NCBI RefSeq assembly: GCF_016591975.1
Contig: NZ_AP024169.1
Coordinates: forward strand, 2,016,001 to 2,080,000
Direction of reading: 5' to 3'
Length of the DNA: 64,000 bases
From: Anaeromicropila herbilytica
Lineage (GTDB): Bacteria; Bacillota; Clostridia; Lachnospirales; Lachnospiraceae
Shown here piece after piece: positions 53,051-61,029 of the stretch; within the stretch, counting starts at the first letter, position 1; every line of letters begins with the position of its first letter. The position numbers and the translations under genes were made by a program. The notes below the pieces were generated by a model. The model searched no databases. It was given only the letters and a program-made list of their open reading frames with translations, and was not told the origin of the DNA.

Positions 53051-54163
53051 ATGAATAAGCATAGACTGGTAAAGGAATTCTGTAATTTAGTATCAATTGA
53101 TGCACCATCTTTCCATGAGAGAAAGATAGCAAATGTTTTAAAGAAATACCTAGAAGAACTGGGGTTTGATGTATACGAAGATCATGCGAATGAAATATAT
53201 AATAGTGAGTGTGGAAATATTTATGGATATTTAGAAGGTACGATGGAAGGGGCACCGATTCTTTTTTCTGCACATATGGATACTGTTGAACCATCGAGAG
53301 GTAAGAAAGCTATTATAGAAGAGGGTGGTAGAATTGTTAGTGACCATTCGACAGTATTAGGTGCTGATGATGTGAGCGGAATAGTTGCAATATTAGAAGC
53401 TATTCGTGGATTGAAGGAAGACAAAAAAGAGCATAGAAGCATAGAAGTTCTTTTTTGCATTGCAGAAGAACCGTATCTAAGAGGAAGTGAAGTCTTTGAT
53501 TATAGTAGGATTAAAGCGAAAGAAGCTTATGTACTTGACTTAAGCGGTCCAGTAGGTGGAATTGCTTATCTAGCACCTACAGTATTAATGTTAACTGCGC
53601 AAATAGAAGGTAAAGCGTCTCATGCTGGTTTTGCTCCAGAAAAAGGGATTAATGCAATTGCAATCGCTTCGCAAGCGATTAGCAAGTTACAATTAGGAAG
53701 GCTGGATGAAGAAACTACAGCAAATATTGGTCTAATTGAAGGTGGTCTTGCTACGAATATTATACCTGAAAAATGTACAGTTAAAGGTGAGATACGAAGC
53801 TGTAACCATGAGAAAGCAGTTGCACAAGCAGAATTTATGAAACAGAAGTTTATTGACACAGCAGAAGAAATGAATGGAAAATGTGAAGCATCAATATTCC
53901 AAGGAAGTGTAGCATATGAGGTGCCAACAAATCATGCTGTAATTCAAAGATTTAACAAGGCATGCAATGAATTAGGAATAGATATAGAATTACAAAAAAC
54001 ATTCGGTGGAAGCGATAATAATAATTTTATGCTTCATGGTATTACCGGATGTGTAATAGCTTGCGGCATGAATGCAGTGCATTCTACTAGTGAATATAGT
54101 TCAGTGGATGAGTTGGTTAGAATTACGCAGATTACAGAAAAATTAATGACTAGCAGAGAATAG
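53051..54163 (+). CDS. M20 family metallopeptidase, PepT-like
   Basis: A zinc-dependent exopeptidase of 370 residues, closest in pattern to the PepT/PepT2 tripeptidase group. The metal-binding parts are FSAHMDTVEPSRG (His and Asp) near residues 75-88, LGADDVSGIVAI (bridging Asp), CIAEEPYLRGS (catalytic Glu-Glu) and the C-terminal CGMNAVHSTSEYSSVDEL (His). The central dimerisation domain is around SHAGFAPEKGINAI. ATG 53051 follows GGAGGCGGGG; the in-frame ATG at 53012 is rejected because it precedes that site. Probably degrades imported peptides. Confidence 0.9.
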   Translation: MNKHRLVKEFCNLVSIDAPSFHERKIANVLKKYLEELGFDVYEDHANEIYNSECGNIYGYLEGTMEGAPILFSAHMDTVEPSRGKKAIIEEGGRIVSDHSTVLGADDVSGIVAILEAIRGLKEDKKEHRSIEVLFCIAEEPYLRGSEVFDYSRIKAKEAYVLDLSGPVGGIAYLAPTVLMLTAQIEGKASHAGFAPEKGINAIAIASQAISKLQLGRLDEETTANIGLIEGGLATNIIPEKCTVKGEIRSCNHEKAVAQAEFMKQKFIDTAEEMNGKCEASIFQGSVAYEVPTNHAVIQRFNKACNELGIDIELQKTFGGSDNNNFMLHGITGCVIACGMNAVHSTSEYSSVDELVRITQITEKLMTSRE

Positions 54164-54473
54164 TTCATATTAAGTATCCTATTTGATACTTACGGAGAAA
54201 AAAGTGCCTTATTGATAAAATCGTTTATATATTATATTATTACTTTCAATAAAATAATTATAAATAACAATAATTATTATTATAAATATTATTAGGAAAC
54301 TTCACAGCATAACAGATTTTAATATATTTACTATTATCTTTTCATTAAGTTTAAATCTACTGTATAAATAAATATGAATTCGTATATTATTTGTAAGTGT
54401 AGGAATAAAATTAATGCAAACAGTTGTAATTCATTTGTGCGATAGTTACCGAAACACTTAACGGAGGTATTAT
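54164..54473. other. Intergenic region before gapN
   Basis: 310 strongly AT-rich bases. A TAAGTATC / GATACTTA hairpin (54171-54192) without a T-run follows the peptidase gene. The rest shows no recognised element apart from the ribosome site CGGAGG before gapN. Confidence 0.55.
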
Positions 54474-55940
54474 ATGATAGAATTAATAAAAAACGAAAAA
54501 GGTATTTTTAAAAACTTAATAAATGGCAAGTGGAAAGACAGTACTACAGAGAGTACGATTACTATTTTATCGCCATTAGATAATAGTGAACTAGGAAAAA
54601 TTAATGCAATGACAAGGGAAGAAGTCGATGAAGCGATTGAAACAGCGAAAATTGCTCAAGTAGTTTGGAGAAGTACACCTCTAAATGAAAGAACTGACAT
54701 TCTCTATAAAGCGGCTGATTTATTGGAGAGTAATCTAGATGAATTAGTGCAACTTCTTATTATGGAGATTGGAAAGGATAAGAATAGCGCTATATCGGAG
54801 GTAAATCGTACTGCTGATTTTATTCGCTTTACAGCGGATATCGCAAAAAATATGGGTGGAGAGAGTATCTCAGGCGATAATTTCCCAGGATATAAAAGAA
54901 ACAAGGTATCAATAGTAACAAGGGAGCCATTAGGTGTAATACTTGCAATATCACCTTTTAATTATCCAGTGAACCTAGCTGCTTCTAAGATAGCACCTGC
55001 TATTGTTACTGGTAATTCAGTAGTGTTTAAACCAGCTACACAAGGTGCATTATCTGGTCTGTATTTAGCTAAGATATTTGAAATGGCTGGAGTACCTGCG
55101 GGTATATTGAATACCGTAACTGGAAGGGGAAGTGAAATTGGCGACTATATTGTAACACATAAAGGTATTAATTTTGTAAATTTTACAGGAAGTACAGAGG
55201 TTGGACATAGAATTTCTAATATTACAAGTATGGTTCCATTGCTAATGGAACTTGGTGGTAAGGATGCGGCAATTGTATTAAAAGATGCAGACTTAGATCT
55301 TACTGCAAAGAATATTGTAGCAGGTGCATACTCATATTCAGGCCAAAGATGTACAGCGGTTAAAAGAGTATTAGTTGTAAACGAAGTAGCTGATCAACTT
55401 GTTGAAAAAGTTAAAATTCTAGTAGAACAATTAAAGGTTGGAAATCCATTAACATCAAAAGATAATGTGGATATTGTTCCATTAATTAATAGTAAGGCAG
55501 CAGATTTTGTTATGGAATTAATCCAAGATGCGATTGAAAAGGGTGCTAAAGTATTAAGTGGTGGTACAAGAAAAGAGAATCTAATACAGCCAACTTTGAT
55601 GGATAATGTAACAGTTGACATGAGATTAGCATGGGAAGAACCATTTGGACCAGTGCTTCCAATTATCCGTGTTAAGGATGCTGATGAGGCAATCATTATT
55701 GCAAATCAATCAGAATATGGTTTACAAAGCTCTGTCTTTACTCAGAATATAAATGACGCATTTTACGTAGCAGATAAATTAGAAGTAGGAACTGTACAAG
55801 TAAATAATAAAACAGAAAGAGGACCAGATCATTTTCCATTCTTAGGAGTGAAAAGTTCAGGTGTTGGTACTCAAGGAATCCGTTATTCGATTGAAGCAAT
55901 GACTAGACCAAAAGCGACTGTAATTAATATAACGCAATAA
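54474..55940 (+). CDS. gapN: Non-phosphorylating NADP-dependent glyceraldehyde-3-phosphate dehydrogenase
   Basis: ALDH-superfamily enzyme of 488 residues oxidising glyceraldehyde-3-phosphate directly to 3-phosphoglycerate with NADP+. It follows streptococcal GapN closely: NGKWKDS near the start, ISPFNYPVNLAASKIAPAI, TGRGSEIGDYIV, catalytic E259 in MELGGKDAAIVL, C293 in SGQRCTAVKRVLV, and the end EVGTVQVNNKTERGPDHFPF. It bypasses gap and pgk, giving NADPH at the cost of one ATP. Single gene. Confidence 0.92.
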   Translation: MIELIKNEKGIFKNLINGKWKDSTTESTITILSPLDNSELGKINAMTREEVDEAIETAKIAQVVWRSTPLNERTDILYKAADLLESNLDELVQLLIMEIGKDKNSAISEVNRTADFIRFTADIAKNMGGESISGDNFPGYKRNKVSIVTREPLGVILAISPFNYPVNLAASKIAPAIVTGNSVVFKPATQGALSGLYLAKIFEMAGVPAGILNTVTGRGSEIGDYIVTHKGINFVNFTGSTEVGHRISNITSMVPLLMELGGKDAAIVLKDADLDLTAKNIVAGAYSYSGQRCTAVKRVLVVNEVADQLVEKVKILVEQLKVGNPLTSKDNVDIVPLINSKAADFVMELIQDAIEKGAKVLSGGTRKENLIQPTLMDNVTVDMRLAWEEPFGPVLPIIRVKDADEAIIIANQSEYGLQSSVFTQNINDAFYVADKLEVGTVQVNNKTERGPDHFPFLGVKSSGVGTQGIRYSIEAMTRPKATVINITQ

Positions 55941-56130
55941 TTACTTCTTTTTTAAAGTAAGGTTACTAGCTAGAGAAATAGTGTCGATATATATTATGAT
56001 AATAATGGGTATATAACTAGAATGTATATCTATTGTTGGAAGCAAATGTTGAAATATGTAATATGATATTTCAATGTATGCAAATATTTTCTTAAGTAGA
56101 AAATCTACGTAAGAGGAAAGGGGTGTATGT

Positions 56131-56307
56131 ATGGATATTGCTCAATTATCAACTGCATTAGCAATGCAAAATACTTCAACAATGGTTAGTACTGCTGTAT
56201 TGAAAATGTCAATGGATACGGTAGAACAGGCTGGAGATGGAATAACTAAGATGATGGAACAATCTGTTAATCCAAATCTAGGAGGAAATATTGATATATC
56301 AGTATAA
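56131..56307 (+). CDS. YjfB family putative motility protein
   Basis: A 58-residue protein with the YjfB pattern MDIAQLSTALAMQNT, then VSTAVLKMSMDTVEQAG and a short GGNIDISV tail. The family is small, helical and often co-regulated with motility genes; its mechanism is unknown. The ATG follows AGAGGAAAGGGGTG. No flagellar gene lies near it. The terminator at 56365 follows and the IS element is inserted about 120 bases downstream. Confidence 0.8.
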   Translation: MDIAQLSTALAMQNTSTMVSTAVLKMSMDTVEQAGDGITKMMEQSVNPNLGGNIDISV

Positions 56308-56364
56308 CTTGTAGAAAATTATTCTTAATAATCAAGTATTTATGATTTTGGAAACAAAAAGCAT

Positions 56365-56411
56365 AAATCAGAAAAAAGGCAGTCTTCTTTGGAAGATTGC
56401 TTTTCTGATTT
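56365..56411 (+). terminator. Terminator-like hairpin after yjfB
   Basis: Long stem AAATCAGAAAAAAGGCAGTC / GATTGCTTTTCTGATTT with small internal asymmetry and a short TTTGGA loop region. The right arm is rich in T. It ends 20 bases before the IS element. Confidence 0.75.
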
Positions 56412-56430
56412 AATAGAATGAAAGTTATTA

Positions 56431-56456
56431 GGCTCTTTGTCAAGTGTTGGGGTGCG
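56431..56456. repeat. Left terminal inverted repeat of the ISL3 element
   Basis: GGCTCTTTGTCAAGTGTTGG followed by GGTGCG. It is the complement-related partner of 57853-57878, with best agreement in GTTGGGGTG. It is also half of an imperfect palindrome reaching 56494 (…TTGACAATAGAGCT). Confidence 0.85.
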
Positions 56457-56567
56457 AGGTGCATTGCACCCGCACTAACATTGACAATAGAGCTATTTTT
56501 ATGACTAGGTTCTATAATAGATGTTTTTTTGCATGACAAATAAGCCTCTTGAAAACCGACCATTTTT

Positions 56568-57743
56568 TTACATAGAACTGTGAATGATACGTGTACGAAA
56601 TCTTTCAAAATTACGTACACCATAAGAACTTCTTTTTAGTACTTTGATTTTATTATTAAATCCTTCCGTAGGCCCATTTGTATATCCATACTTAAAAGCA
56701 TTAAGTATATACTCAGACCAACGTCTATATGTTTTTGCACAAGCTTCAAATTCGTGTAATCCAGAACTTTCAGCATTCTTTACCCATTCCCAAAATTCAG
56801 TTCTTTGATATGTATAGCTGTTACTCTGACATATTTCATAGAACCATTCTTTTAACTTGTGAGCTAGTCGTAAATCATCACTGTATAGTAGCATTAAATC
56901 ACAGGCTTTTTTGTTTTCGTCTTTTAATTTAGAATATCGAGTCAGTATAAGTTTTCTACTTCGTTTATAGTACTTTCTAAGAGTTGGTGTCATGGATGCT
57001 TGTAAACGTTTACGAACACTTTCAATTGCCCAAGAAACCTGACGGATGTAATGATATTTATCTACGATGATTGTAGCATTAGGAAAGAATGTTTTGGCAA
57101 GATCAATATAAGGTTGCCACATATCAGAAATAAAAAATTTAACACGATACCTTTCGTCCCGACTGCAAGATTTAAAATAATCAATAAGATGAGACTGAGT
57201 ACGATCCGGTAAAACATCAAGAATACATTTTTTCTTTGCATCTACCAGAATACATTGATATTTGGAATTACCAGCATTCCCTTTAAATTCATCAATTGAA
57301 ATACATTGAGGAATAGGTGGTTTATCATACGAGAGTGTGTCAAGAATACGTGTTACAGTATTCGTAGAGACATTAGTTTGTGAAGCAACATATTTAATAC
57401 TGTTGGTTGAACGAAGCAATTCAACAATCTTATAGGATAGTCGTGTTGTACGTTGCTGATATTTAGCGATAAAGCTATATTTCTCATAAAAACGTTTGCC
57501 ACAGGAACACACATATCTTCGTTTCCTCAACATTAAATAAGCATTTGATAACTGAAAAGGTAAGTCTTTAATTTTCTGCCAACGATAATCGTGTATTTTA
57601 GAAGTTTCAGCTCCACAACAAGGGCAATTTTGAGGTTTGGGATTGGTTTCAATCTTGATAATAATCCCCTCTAGTGTGTGTTGCACACTTTTTAATTTTA
57701 CACCTTCTAAATTTAAAAGATTTTTGTTACAATTAGATTGCAT
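56568..57743 (-). CDS. ISL3 family transposase
   Basis: Intact 391-residue transposase. The N-terminal zinc-finger region has CPCCGAE near residue 37 and CSCGKRF near 79, then a helix-turn-helix and the DDE transposase domain (ISIDEFKG, ILDVLPDRT, ISDMWQPYIDLAKTFFPNA, VDKYHYIRQ) and the end GYTNGPTEGFNNKIKVLKRSSYGVRNFERFR, typical of ISL3. No frameshift or stop is seen, so the element may be active. The start on the minus strand follows GGAGG. Confidence 0.96.
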   Translation of the reverse strand: MQSNCNKNLLNLEGVKLKSVQHTLEGIIIKIETNPKPQNCPCCGAETSKIHDYRWQKIKDLPFQLSNAYLMLRKRRYVCSCGKRFYEKYSFIAKYQQRTTRLSYKIVELLRSTNSIKYVASQTNVSTNTVTRILDTLSYDKPPIPQCISIDEFKGNAGNSKYQCILVDAKKKCILDVLPDRTQSHLIDYFKSCSRDERYRVKFFISDMWQPYIDLAKTFFPNATIIVDKYHYIRQVSWAIESVRKRLQASMTPTLRKYYKRSRKLILTRYSKLKDENKKACDLMLLYSDDLRLAHKLKEWFYEICQSNSYTYQRTEFWEWVKNAESSGLHEFEACAKTYRRWSEYILNAFKYGYTNGPTEGFNNKIKVLKRSSYGVRNFERFRTRIIHSSM

Positions 57744-57852
57744 CTATATAAAATACCTCCTTTAAAATGTTTACTTTGGTCGGTTTGCATGTTAAGAGGC
57801 TTTATATAGATGTATTTTAATATAAAAACAAAAATGTTGGAAGTGTTTTTAA

Positions 57853-57878
57853 CACACCCCAACATTTATTATAGAACC
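57853..57878. repeat. Right terminal inverted repeat of the ISL3 element
   Basis: Read inwards on the minus strand: GGTTCTATAATAAATGTTGG followed by GGTGTG. The last base abuts the AGTTATTA duplication. Confidence 0.85.
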
Positions 57879-58197
57879 AGTTATTATAAGTGAAAAAAAT
57901 TCAATCGATTGAACTTGGACTATAAATTCATGGTTGCTTCAATAATAATAATACAGAGACAGGTAATAATTTATAATGAATTTTAATAAATCGTCATGGA
58001 ATGGATAATATAACTAGATATAGTTAAAATAAGTTATTATAAAAAGCTATTTTAGAAGGATTTAATAAATATATGTGATATTGACATTAATTTTAGAGCA
58101 TTTTTGATACTAGAAATACAAAAACAAATAAAGTATAATGTTTTGGGACTTTAGATAAAATAAGGTTATGATTATACAAAAGAAACGGATGAAGTAA
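57879..58197. other. Intergenic region after the IS element
   Basis: 319 AT-rich bases from the right target duplication to the acyltransferase gene. Some short inverted repeats (TCAATCGATTGA at 57901) are present. No promoter or gene could be assigned. The acyltransferase ribosome site is weak. Confidence 0.5.
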
Positions 58198-59211
58198 ATG
58201 GAACACAGTTTAATTGAAACAAAAACACGTGATTACATGTTTGATAATTTAAAAGCGCTACTTATATATTTAGTAGTGATTGGGCACCTGCTTGATACAT
58301 ACCATGCACCAAGCAAGTTATTTATAGTATTATATTACTTTATCTATTTTTTTCATATGCCAGCATTCATTTTCATTACAGGATATTTTTCTAAAAATGT
58401 TAAAAAATGTAGAAATACAGCCTTCGAAAGATTTTTTATTCCTTATCTTATATTAAATATAACGTCATATATTCAATACGTGTATCTCTTCAATAAATAT
58501 CATACAGGGGAAAAGATGGAATTGTTTTATGTTTTTAAATCACCATTAGGAGTGTGGTTTTTACTTGGGGTATTTATCTGGAGAATGGCTCTTAAAGATT
58601 TAATCAAGATTCGATTCATAGTTCCGTTATCATTTGCTGTTGGCGTACTAGCAGGCATTGGAACTGAATTCGGTGAGAAAATGGCTCTTGGTAGGTTGTT
58701 TGCATTAGGGCCTTTTTTTCTTTTAGGGTATTATGCAAATAAGAAGCATGTTGATAAGATTAGAAAAATACCTAAAATAGTATCGATCATTTGCCTTATA
58801 ATTATTATTGGTATTGCTTATTATTTAGTTATGAATGATGTAATGAATAAAGCACCTATCTTATTTCGAAAGCCATATAGTCGTGATCATATTATGGAAG
58901 ACTTAAAATTTCGAATGGTGATCTATATCATTGCAATAGTTATGATTGGAATATTACTAAATTTAATGAGTTATAAGAAAACAATATTCACAAATTTAGG
59001 GACAAAAACTTTAACGGTATATGTGATACATCTGTTTATCGTTCGAGTACTTGATGAACATATTATATTTCCTAATCAACCGATTTTGTACGCAATTTAT
59101 ATTTTTGTGGGTGCTGCTTTCATAACATATCTATGCTCTAGAAATGTATGCAGTCTTTTTTATGACAAAACTATTCATTCTATTGAAAGAATAGTATTGA
59201 AGAGAAAGTAG
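58198..59211 (+). CDS. Membrane acyltransferase family 3 protein
   Basis: A 337-residue integral membrane protein with about ten helices. The acyltransferase-3 pattern is visible: the conserved histidine in IYLVVIGHLLDTY near residue 31, FFHMPAFIFITGYFSKN (the F-H-M-P and G-Y-F motif) near 60, and FERFFIPYLILN. Such enzymes O-acetylate cell-surface sugars such as exopolysaccharide, teichoic acid or peptidoglycan; the substrate is not evident. Single gene after the IS element, beginning with ATG 58198. Confidence 0.85.
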   Translation: MEHSLIETKTRDYMFDNLKALLIYLVVIGHLLDTYHAPSKLFIVLYYFIYFFHMPAFIFITGYFSKNVKKCRNTAFERFFIPYLILNITSYIQYVYLFNKYHTGEKMELFYVFKSPLGVWFLLGVFIWRMALKDLIKIRFIVPLSFAVGVLAGIGTEFGEKMALGRLFALGPFFLLGYYANKKHVDKIRKIPKIVSIICLIIIIGIAYYLVMNDVMNKAPILFRKPYSRDHIMEDLKFRMVIYIIAIVMIGILLNLMSYKKTIFTNLGTKTLTVYVIHLFIVRVLDEHIIFPNQPILYAIYIFVGAAFITYLCSRNVCSLFYDKTIHSIERIVLKRK

Positions 59212-59222
59212 TGGGGTGAGCT

Positions 59223-59270
59223 ATGCTTAATATAGCAATCTACGATGATCTGCCATTATATAATAATTGA
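59223..59270 (+). pseudogene. Possible remnant of a LytTR-type response regulator
   Basis: An ATG 11 bases after the acyltransferase stop, behind GGGGTGAGCT, opens a frame reading MLNIAIYDDLP followed by a stop within 16 codons. MLNIAI.DD is the usual start of AgrA/LytR-type receivers (the DD phosphate pocket). No continuation in any frame is recognised downstream, so only the first ~11 codons survive. Short, so chance similarity is possible. Confidence 0.3.
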
Positions 59271-59332
59271 TTGATAAAATTCAAAGGATTCGAATTAGAT
59301 TTACTTTTTGACACGTGTAAAGATTGAAAAAC

Positions 59333-59360
59333 TTGACAGAATTAGATATCATAGTATAAT
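59333..59360 (+). promoter_or_regulatory. SigmaA-type promoter of the YqeY gene
   Basis: Perfect TTGACA (59333-59338) and TATAAT (59355-59360) with 16 bases between, about 55 bases before the start codon. Confidence 0.78.
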
Positions 59361-59418
59361 CAGTATCAGTATGGTATTAAGAATATATCAGTTTAAAATA
59401 AAACATGGAGGAAATATT

Positions 59419-59865
59419 ATGACAAAAATAGAATTAGTTCGAGCAGAAATGGTAAAAGCAATGAAAGAAAAGAATAAAGATAGAAAAGAAGCACTTTCTA
59501 TGCTTTTAGGTGTTTTAAAGAACAAGGCTATTGATAAAAGAGAAGATTTAACAGAAGAAGAAGAGAATGAAGTGGTTCTAAAAGAAATTAAACAAACAAA
59601 AGAAACTTTAGAGACTTCTCCAGCTGATAGAACAGATATTATAGAGCAATGTAAATATAGAATAGAAGTATATTCAGAATTTGCTCCAGAGTCAATGAGT
59701 GAAGAAGAGGTTAAACAAACTATTCAAAATGTTTTAAATAGTCTTGGAATCACAGAACCAACTGCTAAGGATAAAGGTAAGATTATGAAAGAACTTATGC
59801 CATTAGTAAAAGGAAAAGCAGATGGTAAAGTTGTAAATCAAATCGTTGGTGATTTGTTTCAATAA
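59419..59865 (+). CDS. GatB/YqeY domain-containing protein
   Basis: A 148-residue helical protein with the YqeY layout: KIELVRAEMVKAMKEKNKDRKEALSMLLGVLKNKAIDKRE, then EIKQTKETLETSPADRTDI, and the C-terminal TAKDKGKIMKELMPLVKGKADGKVVNQIV. The fold is shared with the tail of GatB, suggesting tRNA-related binding; its role is not settled. ATG 59419 is preceded by GGAGG; the longer frame from 59308 would run through the promoter. Confidence 0.93.
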   Translation: MTKIELVRAEMVKAMKEKNKDRKEALSMLLGVLKNKAIDKREDLTEEEENEVVLKEIKQTKETLETSPADRTDIIEQCKYRIEVYSEFAPESMSEEEVKQTIQNVLNSLGITEPTAKDKGKIMKELMPLVKGKADGKVVNQIVGDLFQ

Positions 59866-59995
59866 CATACTAGAAAATACAGATGATGTATAAATATAAG
59901 TAATAATATGAAATACAAATTTATCTTAGTTTATCATCAATTTCATAGTCCAAATATAATATATCAATCGTGATATATCATATTCATTAATAAAA

Positions 59996-60045
59996 CAAGC
60001 TGAAGAAATTAATAAATACTATAATTTCTTCGGCTTGATTTTTTA
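59996..60045 (+). terminator. Intrinsic terminator between yqeY and the folT leader
   Basis: CAAGCTGAAGAAATTA / TAATTTCTTCGGCTTG stem (16 positions with one T-G pair), 10-base loop, then ATTTTTT. Confidence 0.92.
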
Positions 60046-60084
60046 TACGTATCAAGCTATAATGTAAGCACCGAGTTAAAACTA

Positions 60085-60186
60085 GGCAAAGTAGGATAAT
60101 ATGCGTTAAGTGTTTGATGGACGGGGAGTTGCCATCGAAACGAAAAGTTTTTAGAACTTGCGGTATATTATTCGCATCCCGTTGCT
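60085..60186 (+). ncRNA. Tetrahydrofolate (THF) riboswitch
   Basis: The highly conserved GCGTTAAGTG (60103-60112) is present, preceded by GTAGGATAATAT and followed by a GATGG..CCATC hairpin with the GAAACGAA turn (60136-60143), a variable hairpin (AAGTTTTTAGAACTT) and TTGCGGTATATTATTCGCATCC. ATAATAT pairs with ATATTAT, and outer GGCAA pairs with TTGCT. This is the arrangement of the folE/folT-type THF aptamer of Firmicutes. It lies 84 bases before folT, whose product imports folate, a fitting target for feedback control. Confidence 0.93.
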
Positions 60187-60223
60187 GCGTTTATGAGCTG
60201 GATAGTATAAATATACAATCTAT

Positions 60224-60268
60224 TACACCTCATATAGCACAATGGATCATTATAGGAGGTGTATTTTT
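60224..60268 (+). promoter_or_regulatory. Expression platform: terminator hairpin that also masks the folT ribosome site
   Basis: TACACCTCATATA pairs with TATAGGAGGTGTA (12 of 13 positions) and is followed directly by TTTTTT, so it looks like an intrinsic terminator. Its right arm contains the folT ribosome site AGGAGGT, so it can block both transcription and translation. It lies about 40 bases after the THF aptamer. Confidence 0.82.
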
Positions 60269-60269
60269 T

Positions 60270-60836
60270 ATGTCATTTTTTAAGAAAAATCTCACAAAAA
60301 TTATTGAAAGTGGTGTGGGATTGAAGAAAACTACTAACATAGTAATCGCAGGTTTGCTAATTGCTTTGTACGTAGTAATTGCTGCAACAAATGTTAAGAT
60401 TTCAGATGTATTACAGATTCGATTTGGATTTATTATTCTCTCTGTAGCTGGTTTAGTCGGTGGACCGATTATGGGACTCTGCGTTGGCGCTTTAGGTGAT
60501 ATACTAAGTATGATACTAAGTGGTGGTCAAGGGTCAGGGTTCTTCTTTGGATTTACACTTAGTTATGCTTTAATAGGATTTTTTGCTGGCCTAATTTTTT
60601 ATAAAGCAAAAATTACTCCAATTCATGCATTATTAGGTGGAATTGTCGAATTTGCAAACGCAATGTTGCTAAATTCCCTGTGGTTAAGTATCATGACAGG
60701 AGCATCTTATAGTTCCATGTTCATAACACGATTACCAAAAAATATTATTATGTTACCAATTAATAGTATGCTTTTATTTATCGTAATTAAAGCACTTGCA
60801 ACCGCATTAAGAAAATCAAAAGTAATAGATAATTAA
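60270..60836 (+). CDS. folT: Folate ECF transporter S component FolT
   Basis: A 188-residue membrane protein with about six helices, the substrate-binding subunit that works with the shared EcfT/EcfA module (not in this window). The family pattern is LQIRFGFIILSVAGLVGGPIMGLCVGALGDILSMIL and the end FITRLPKNIIMLPINSMLLFIVIKAL (quoted in pieces: QIRFGF, GALGDIL, TRLPKN). ATG 60270 is chosen because the frame upstream runs through the riboswitch and AGGAGG is 9 bases before this ATG. Controlled by the THF riboswitch. Confidence 0.92.
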   Translation: MSFFKKNLTKIIESGVGLKKTTNIVIAGLLIALYVVIAATNVKISDVLQIRFGFIILSVAGLVGGPIMGLCVGALGDILSMILSGGQGSGFFFGFTLSYALIGFFAGLIFYKAKITPIHALLGGIVEFANAMLLNSLWLSIMTGASYSSMFITRLPKNIIMLPINSMLLFIVIKALATALRKSKVIDN

Positions 60837-60854
60837 ATAAGAATTATATGTATA

Positions 60855-60912
60855 TAGTTGCTATAAGTGAGGTTATTAAAAGAAATAATCCTTACTATAG
60901 CAACTTTTTTAT
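60855..60912 (+). terminator. Intrinsic terminator after folT
   Basis: AGTTGCTATAAGTGAGGTTATT / AATAATCCTTACTATAGCAACT long stem with small mismatches and a TTTTTT tail. Confidence 0.92.
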
Positions 60913-61029
60913 TGTAGTAATAGAACTTATGATAATTCTATTATTTTCTAGGATGCTTGTATTTAAAATATGATTGTGATAAGATAAAAAATGATTTCGA
61001 TGAAATAGAAAATAAAACGGAGGTTCGAA

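Larger units (their letters stand above)
56431..57878. mobile_element. Complete ISL3-family insertion sequence
   Basis: A 1448-base element flanked by the identical 8-base target duplication AGTTATTA (56423-56430 and 57879-57886), the duplication size of ISL3 elements. The ends are related inverted repeats: GGCTCTTTGTCAAGTGTTGG.. at the left and, reading inwards, GGTTCTATAATAAATGTTGG.. at the right, both reaching GTTGGGGTG. The single gene inside is an intact transposase on the minus strand. The left end also carries a hairpin (56431-56494) and an internal second copy of the right-end sequence at 56508. Confidence 0.94.

Noticed and set aside
60114..60269. N-terminal extension of FolT from a TTG
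   Set aside because: The sequence is the THF riboswitch and its terminator hairpin; the true ATG is 60270 after AGGAGG.
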